From the NCBI GenBank assembly GCA_000310025.1, contig FN649727.1:4597284-4661283 (forward strand): 64,000 nucleotides of DNA. The letters are read 5' to 3'. This DNA is from Ectocarpus siliculosus (lineage: Eukaryota; Sar; Phaeophyceae; Ectocarpales; Ectocarpaceae). Positions 56,301 through 64,000 of the stretch are shown in pieces. The position numbers and the translations under genes were made by a program. The notes beneath the pieces are model-generated. The model was not told the origin of the DNA and did no database searches. It saw only the letters and a program-made list of their open reading frames with translations. Positions within the stretch are counted from its first letter, which is position 1. Each line of letters begins with the position of its first letter.

Positions 56301-59300
56301 ATGAGGCATATCCCGGCATTCGTATGGCTGGCTTGCGCTTGCGGCCTGGAGCAGCGCTTCTCAGCAGCAGCAGCAGCAGCAGGAGACTCATCAGGCAGCA
56401 CGAACACCCAAGAAGGGCTGGCCTTGGCGCAGAGAGTGTCAGCGACTCCGACGACCGAACGGGGGCCTTCAGGCCTCAGCTTGAAAGGAGATGCGGGAGT
56501 ATCCGCATCGAGAACACCTGGTGTTATTACGCGTCGAAACACGGGCGCTGCAGAGGGTGAAGGTGAAGAATCTCATGTTGGGGAGGGGACGGGGGAGGGT
56601 AGGGGAGAGGGGGACAACAACGCGCCTGAGCTACATGGGTCTTGGGAGGAAACGCAACAAGATCCGGTACTTCCTGAGGAGGAGGAGGTGGAGGAGGAGG
56701 AGGAGGAGGAGGAGGGTAACGATCCTATTGCAGAGATAGAGGGGATGGACGAGCACTGGACGCAGCACGCTTCTGTGGCGCAGCCACCTGGTGCAGTGTT
56801 GGAAAACGCCCGCTCAGTGTACTCGGAGATCTCCAGCGATATTCTGGTGCGTACACGTGTTTAGGATGCCATGCCTGAGACGGATGAATCGTGGGGCTGG
56901 TGATAGCGGCATTGGTGCATGTGAAAGATTGTTTTATTTCCCAGGTTGGTGACAGCAGTCTTTTAGCGCAGCACACATGGACGCCCTCAGGCACCAAGCT
57001 AGGTGTTTATGTCGCAACATGGCCTCTGTTAGACTGTTCTGTATGCAAACAGCCGGTGCTAATAAAACAGCAGTCCGTCCAGCTTGCAATATTCCGTCGT
57101 AGGTGACAGGAAATCCGCGAGCGAGGGATACAGTACTGCGCTATTACGTTGCAAATGGCGGCCTTGGATTTCAGGTTTAGGCTCATGGCGGGTACAGCAG
57201 TACAGCAGAAACAGACTATCGCCGCCCCATCACTCTCCCACTCCAACCAAGCCTGACGTGACAGCGGAACTAGTAATGTTGCTGGACGATCGATCGTGCA
57301 CATGCGCCTTTTGCCCGAACGGAAACTGAGCAGACGAGGTGGGGTTACAAGTACGCCAACACGCCGCTGTTCTCCGGAGGGATGAAGTTCTCGGACGGGG
57401 GCAAGGTCGTAGAGAACAAGATGCTGAACGCCGTTGTTGAGCAAGAGGGCTTCCTCGCGGCCTTCACAGGCGAGGAACGTGTGACGTATGTCTTGCGTTT
57501 CACATCCCGTGCGGTTGTTGGCCTACTTTGTGTCCTTTCTGGTCGAGATCCGGATTCACGCAGAGGGAAACCAGTTGCCCGAGCTACGACGACAAGCACC
57601 AAGTCGCACTTACAACACGCGTTTCGTGGTCAGACCCTTTCACGATGAATGCGCGTGTTTTTGTCGCTTTGGAGCACCGTGTCCAGTTGCACCCGGATTT
57701 CGTGTGGGGCGGCTGAATCATTTTTCTCCAGCTGTTTTTTTAGCGACTATCGGACTGCCATTGATTTGTCACAGGGGTCTCCACAACAGCCGGGCACGAC
57801 TGCCTATTCGAGCAGAGCTACCCCGTTCTGCTCAACGAGACGTTCGGCAGGCTTATGGCCGCGACGGGTGTGAAGTTCGAGGCGATCAACGTGGCCATGG
57901 GGAACACGCGCGTGGCACCCTATAGGTGTGTGTGCCGTTCAAAATGTGTCCTGTGTTTGAGAGAGTTGAGGCGTGCAATTCTTGCCGGTGCTGACGTTCT
58001 GTCATTAAAACGTTATATTCGTGCGTAGAGAGCCTTCGAAAAGAAGTAATCAAATTACCAAATACACGCACGGCCCGCCTTCCCTCACAGCTACTGCGTA
58101 GAAGCACACGCGGGTCTTGAAGCGGACCTCATATCGTGGGATATGACATTGATGGTCGCTAGCAACGAGTGCGGGAAGGCCGCCGCGGGCATCGAACTGT
58201 TCGTCAGGAGCGCCACCGTCCTTCCCAAACGTCCGGTCGTGCTCCTGATGGATGCAACGCCCAACCAGGTACGCCGTGTCTTACTATTCCTGCGGTCATC
58301 TGTGCCGAACAGCCTGCATGCTACGAGAGTGTTCTATTTCAGGTAGCCATTGTGCCATGAACCGCGAAGCACACCCGGCGCCCTGATGCGCCGCGCACCG
58401 GCCGACGGCCCCTGCCCCCCCTAGAGTGCGTGAGACAGCAGTGAATCGTAGAAACTTAGCCCTTGATTGTCGACAACGTCCTCCGACGACACAGCCGCTA
58501 ACACGCCCATTCCGAAATGTTTTCGCCGGATGCAGGACGTATGCACTAACGGACATTTGCGCCAGATCAAAAAGCTAGACGACGGGTGAGATGGAGTTGG
58601 CGGAGAGCGGGCTTACCGGCGGGCGGAGCTGAGCGGGGTGGAACTGTTTTGAGAGCATCTTGACATGCTTGGTGGTACTATTTTCGAGGCTCTGCCAGGC
58701 GTCGGCGTCACAAATGGTGGCATGAGGCACTGACGCTGCAATCCTCCCACGCGTGACGTCGAATCCACCGCCTCTCCCCCTGAGGTAGCCATGGGGGATG
58801 TCCCTACACTTTCCTTTCCTTCGCGCGGCTTGATCCTACCGATCCCCTCTCCGCGCTCCCCTTGCTTTGCCCTCTGTTCCATGTTTTCCAAAACTGAAAG
58901 ACTCACGGGCGCTTGCATCCCTAGCCGTGATCTTGCGCTCGTGTATCGTGAGTTTGGGCTTCACCAGATGTCGCCTAGGTCCCTTGTTCCCGAGATCACG
59001 TGCGGGGACGAAATGTTTGCGCACGAACGCCTCTTCAACGTCACGGAGAAGGACTTTCCGCGCCCCGTGGGGTAAGCTACATGTAGGCCCTGCACGGGCG
59101 AAACCGAATCAAGCGCTTGCCCCCATCATTTCATCTGTGCGTGTATGGTCGAGGGAGTCATCCAGGAGGCGTAGAGAGGACACTTGGCATGTCGGTTGCA
59201 AGCCTCCGTGGCGCGGCTAGGTGTTGTCGGTGTAAGTGCTCCCCCGATGGCGTGAAACAGAGCGCATGCCAGGCGTCTGTTTGTTGACCCGTTCCCGCAC

Positions 59301-60700
59301 GAAGAAGAACACCACAGTTGGTTGAAGATAGTTGTTATCTTAGTCATTCTTGGACGGGTCTTAAATACCCTCTTTTTTCGGCCCGGCGGCTATGAACGCC
59401 GAACCCCAAGGCAAGCGAGCACTCCCGGTAAACCCCCTTCCCCGCCTCCTGCCATGTACACCCCCCCCCCCCCCCTCCGCCCGCCTCCTGCCATTGTGCG
59501 TGTTTGACCGGCGCATCGCTCACGAACACACGCTCGTGTGCTGCGACCACCCCTTGTTGTTTGTCGCCCGACGGCGACGCTATGATGAATCCATGCGTTT
59601 TATTCAGCTGGCACGCGGGACCTACCGGGCACCTACTTGTCGCCGACATGCTCTTTATGGCGTACGCCGAGGTGTTCCTGCGTGCGCTCGAGCGGCTGAA
59701 CGGGGTCAAGCCAGGCATCACGGCCGCCGGCCTACGACAGCTAAACGCTCTCTCTGCTAATGGCAGACTGAACCTCTGGGAGTCCCTCGGTTTGGATGGT
59801 GGGGGTGCGACCGATGCCCGTCCTGATCTTCATGGAGAAGCGACCGCCGCAGACAGCCAAAGCGGCAGCAACAACTATCCTGCTTTCATGGGCGGAGGGC
59901 GGGGGGACATCCTCCCCCCTCCGTCGTGGTGCAAAGGCTATAGGTTCTGCCAGGGGGCCGGCAGCTACAGGTGTGCCAACACGTACTCCCCGCTGGCGGG
60001 CAAGAACGGGTCGAGACTGTTGGACATGGTGTCGGAGAACACCCCGGTGGTTCTGAACCGTAACAGATCGGAGTACTTCGTGGAGCCCTCCCAAGGGCAC
60101 TGGGCGGTAACGCTCAACGAGGAAGCGCAGAGCATCAAGGACTACCTGAAGGTTTCGCCTCCGAGGGGTTTTCACCACCCGATCGATTACAAGTGGGTTC
60201 TCGTCGGTGATGCGGCGGCGGGACCCATCGAGTTCGAGTTCGAGACTCTCGGGATCCCTCCGGCGGGGAGACATAGGCGACGGCGAGCAAAGGTGGAAGA
60301 AGGAGAAGAAGAGGATGCTCACACGTTTAGTAGTAGTGCCGGGCGGGAAGAACCCGCGCCGGAGAGTGCCGGCGCAAACGAAGAGTTCAGCAATAGCGCC
60401 GGCATTGACGCTGAAAAGACGAGGCCGACGGAGGACGCCACGGACTTCGACTCGCGGGTGACAGTCTGCAAGCCGGACTTCATCGACCGCGTCCAGTTCA
60501 ACGAAACCTCGGGGGTCAGGTTCAGCGTCGATGGAATCCAAGTGGAAACTACTGTGGAGCTGGTCCAAGTCGGCCTTCACGTGCAATCCTGCGCTCTTCT
60601 AGATGTGGCAGTGGGGGTAGGCCGTCACACTGTGAAGGTGGAGCCGCTCAAGGTAGGGGAACCCTATGTGGCGATCTCCCATGTTTTGTATCCGGCGTGA
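56301..60700 (+). CDS. Secreted SGNH/GDSL-like protein with acidic N-terminal region
   Basis: Seven exons, 56301-56846, 57334-57478, 57775-57925, 58091-58268, 58536-58585, 58925-59071 and 59608-60700, give 769 residues with consistent phases (0, 1, 2, 0, 2, 2). The start MRHIPAFVWLACACG is a signal peptide. Residues 115-165 are Glu-rich. The core block GGMKFSDGGK, AAFTGEERVSTTAGHDCLFE and QSYPVLLNETFGRLM matches the G-x-S-x-TAGHD block of an SGNH-like family common in stramenopiles, with candidate nucleophile Ser233. APYSYCVEAHAGLEADLISWD and PVVLLMDATPNQ follow. A WHAGPTGH block (407-414) is the likely His motif. The 350-residue C-terminal part (CKGYRFCQGAG, four or more Cys, DAxxxPIEFEFETLG) is of unknown fold. 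An esterase or carbohydrate-modifying role is only inferred. Confidence 0.78.
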
Positions 60701-63700
60701 CCTGAAGCCGGAGGGCAGCTTCACCCTACAGTAGGTTGACCCCAAGGACGCCTCACCAGAGAACAAGCATGTATAATGAACTATTTGCTGTCCGATAGGA
60801 GGGCGTGGGTGGGGGGTGAGTGGTGAGACAGACTGCCCGCCCGATCGATCATCTCGACGGATTTTGCGAAGAGTTTCGATTCACCGTCAATTGTCGACGG
60901 ATTTTTTTGTTCACCATCAGGGGACCATGTGGGTCGCATGCGCAATGCGGGATCTCTGGTGCCATTCCCCCCCCCACCATGCTCTAACATTTTTTGTTAC
61001 GCCGGGTGGTGCTCGTTGGAATTGTTCCCATGTGCAAGGTCGAACTGAAGTGATTTTCGAGATTGTAGGGTACGCTTGTCCAGGATCCTGTTTGTTGGGG
61101 TGACGTCCTGTGAAGGCTAACATGCAAGGTGGATGCCATCGGCGGCATTGAAGTCTCGTTCCACGTGATGGTATACAGTAGTTTGGGTCGTTTGCGCCGT
61201 CGGCCTAGAGCAAAGCCGAGGGCTTTGCGTTTTATTTGCACGACGGTAGTATTATTGTTGTCGCCACTGTCCTGTCAATTTTCTGCGTTGTCATGTCGAC
61301 CGTCAAAGACCTTTAGTCGCCGTAACCAACAGCGACCGGAATCGCGAAAAGCGTCCCCAAGGGCTTGGGTTGGGCGTAAGCTGGGTGTTTTTTGCCTTGT
61401 ACCTTGGTGTCTTTTTCCATCTCGTCGTTACGCGTCGTCTCTAAGCTCCATTCATGGCGGGGTGGGGGGCTATAATCAATCGCCCCTTGCGTGCTGTATG
61501 CCATGCGAACCATAGATAGTTGTTTCGGTGTTCCTGTTTTGGGCCATCTATGGTGTCTTGGTTACCCTATTCCAAAACAAGTAGCCGTCTAGGTTACCCT
61601 AATCCTTCGGGGACGTGAGACATGCACATGCTGAACAGAGAGTGAGTGAGTGTGGAGTGATTGCTGTGGCAACTTTGGTAAAACAATATTGGGAAAGACG
61701 GGGGGAGGGGCTCATCAAGAATTTGCCCTCTGCACTGCTGTGATGTGGATTTTTGGAGGCAACGTGTGTCCATTACCGCTTGGTTTGTTGTAGTTCAGGC
61801 GGCGGTCGTACGGTGTAACCCGGCGTTTTGGTATTGCTTTTCGTGGGTGCCTCACTTTGGGGGTTTTGTTGGTGTTGAAGTCATTCGTTGGCAAGAGCCC
61901 TATGTATACACTACGTCCCGCGAGGTGGGGCTGGCTGTCTGGCCTGGTCGGCAGGAAAAACCAAGACGGTCGACGCTCTCACGGCTTGGCAAAAAAATGG
62001 TGCGCAGGAGACACGTTTTTTACTACTAGTTCGTACTACCAACCGTGTTTTTCACCACGTGGTCCTTTCGCCTATAGATTGCTTTGCTTCGGCTCAGCAT
62101 CCGAGTTGAGCAAGTGTGGGTTCTATTGATTTATTTATATAATTGACCTTTTGGGGGCCTCTTGTGTTCAACCAAAAGAAGAGACGCTACAACATCGTTT
62201 TTGGATCTTATGGCGCTAGAGACAGCTGTCACAACATTTTCAAGTAGTAGTGGGATTTTTCCGGACCTACCTTGTGATTTTCATGGGTGTTCCTGCATAG
62301 TGAGTAGGGTAGACGATTTTGCTTGCACGCCGATATGTTCGTCGTCGTTGCAAACTTTTTTTGGAAATGTTTCTCTGTCTCTGTGTGTGTAGAATACGGT
62401 GCATACTGTACAAGGGAAGGCTTCAATCAACGCCGACATTTATTTCTGGACGCAATGTAAGTGAGTGTAGTAGAATCCTCACCGTATGCAAAAAATGTTC
62501 GGCGCATCCCCTTGGAGGACGCTGTCTCGAAAGGAACTTCTACATGACATAGTTTTTTAATGGCCTACATGTCTTCCCGAAGAACGACCACACTTCAAAA
62601 CGTTACCATTAGTCTATTACCGCCCGGTACGTCTGAAAGCCGTTCGTTACACTTGCCATGTGCGTTACAAAAACATCTTGGTACTACTCTTCTCAGCAAC
62701 TGAACTGCGTTCATGCAGTAACATCCGTGTTGGTCGCGGAGCTAACTACCTACAGCAGGGATCGTGGCGTTCAGCAGCAGCAAATGCCATGATTCACCGC
62801 ACGAAAGAACCACGGAACTGTCAAAGAACGGAAACTGCTGGGGGGTGCATGTTCTCTCGCGCGTGCCCCCCCCACCGCCTTTTGCGTTTTGAAATCGGCC
62901 TCTCGCAGGCAAACGGGGTACACGATACACGACAACAGCTAGCTGTCACATCATCGCATCGACAGCTCGGTGTACACAAATACACCGATCGAGAGAAAGC
63001 AAGAAGAGAGCGAGACAAAGGGTTCTACAAGATTGTGCGCCAAAGGTGAAGCTAATCCTGTCTTGTCCGCTGTCAAACAGACGTTATAGTGAAAAGATGG
63101 GAGCCGTGGCATCAGCCTACTCCTCTCTCAGTACGAACCCTGTGGATATGTTTCACGTCGGCCGCAGAGCGTGTGAACCTGCACTTGTATGCACTTGATA
63201 ATTTGTGGAGTAGAGGAGCAGGGTTGCTATTTTTTACACCCCCAAAACATTTGCTCCTTTTCAGCTTTCGAGCTGTTTCGCTGCCTCCACACGTCCAGAA
63301 AATGAGCAATTACAAACCCCGAAGACTAGAAGGAAACCAACCGTGGACACCTCGGGCGAACATAGATAAATGTTTTTTACCGGTTTGGGTCCAGGCTGTT
63401 GCCTTCATCACAGAGCGTCGAGAAAACCGAACAACTCGGAGAAACCCGTGGCGATGCATAGACTAGAACACATGCAAATGGCCTCTTCGGCCCCACCAAC
63501 GTCCACGCCCCCCCCCCCCCCCCCAACCGCTGGGCACGTTTTTTTTTAACAATCTACCTTTTCGGGAAACCACAAAAATTCCCCAGGACGCCATGGCCCC
63601 AAAAAAAAGAAAATTTTCAACTTTGTAACCACCCACCGACCCCAGGATTTTCGGGGAATTTCCCGAGAATTACTTGGTCCCAAATTCCATAGGGGACCCC

Positions 63701-64000
63701 CATTAACACACCCCACCAAACCACACCCTCCCCACACCCTCCTACAAATCTACAGGGTTCCTGGCATGCGAGGAATATGCCAAATGAAACCCCACGGCCA
63801 TGTTATTTTCTAATCCAAACCCCCTAAATGTCTGGAATTGTGGCCCAATGCCGCTTACACCAATCCGCCCACCCACAGTTTTCTTAATAAGACGAAAAGA
63901 AACCCAGCGCGGGGCACGCCGACTGGGCGTCTACCAACAACCCGCCTTGGACCCACAGAAATACCGGAAAAACCCGAGCGGACAAAACCGGCCTTTGGAA
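60701..64000. other. Right-hand region without recognised gene
   Basis: Starts with the 3' UTR of the SGNH gene. A poly-C run interrupts at about 63510-63524. None of the open frames up to 130 codons shows a domain, coding-like composition or paired splice sites. From about 63470 the sequence deteriorates. Confidence 0.55.
63470..64000. other. Low-quality sequence at the window end, probably a contig edge
   Basis: Homopolymers are inflated (C15, T9, A9, many CCC/AAA/GGG triplets) and base composition shifts to C/A-rich, like the tail of an unedited read. Similar texture is seen at 1683-2080 and beside the N gap. Any feature predicted here would be unreliable. Confidence 0.6.

Overview
The window looks like nuclear DNA of a brown alga (Ectocarpus-like stramenopile). 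The basis is spliced genes with short exons and introns of roughly 0.1-2 kb (one modelled at 5.3 kb), GC-AG as well as GT-AG splice sites, CT/GA and CAG-type microsatellites, nuclear sigma-70 factors, and N-termini that resemble heterokont plastid presequences (hydrophobic stretch, then an Ala/Leu-Phe step). The species name is inference. One 100-N gap (13038-13137) and several poor-quality stretches show that this is an assembled draft sequence.

Nine protein genes can be modelled by matching splice sites, exon phases and family motifs. From left to right they are: a USP14/UBP6-type proteasomal deubiquitinase (minus, truncated at the left edge, start 6131); a ZFAND2-type double AN1 zinc-finger protein (plus, 6377-8941), head to head with the deubiquitinase; a GNAT acetyltransferase (plus, 10511-15082); a plastid sigma-70 factor (minus, 17746-20042); a tandem retropepsin-like aspartyl protease homologue with degenerate active-site motifs (minus, 21754-26760); a second, divergent plastid sigma-70 factor (plus, 28195-29745); an SLC35A-type nucleotide-sugar transporter (minus, 33524-37531); a TKL-like protein kinase with a possible myristoylation start (plus, 41072-44057); a plastid-type TPR protein with a C-terminal membrane anchor (minus, 47346-55498); and a secreted SGNH-like protein (plus, 56301-60700). 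Counting the truncated one, this makes ten loci.

Two functional themes stand out. The leftmost pair joins two proteasome-associated proteins around a 245-bp shared promoter region. The block from about 10.5 to 29.7 kb holds four genes whose N-termini look plastid-directed, two of them sigma factors for plastid transcription. Start codons are inferred in every case, because no transcript data are available.

The spaces between genes are repeat-rich: foldback elements (14.4, 37.9 and 40.1 kb), minisatellites (40.5, 45.5, 46.2, 50.8 and 54.8 kb), a two-level tandem repeat with a three-unit higher-order period (52.4-52.9 kb), and decayed dispersed repeats that still share short peptide motifs (25.6/40.2 kb and 53.3/54.6 kb). 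The last 3.3 kb (60701-64000) shows no convincing gene and ends in low-quality sequence.
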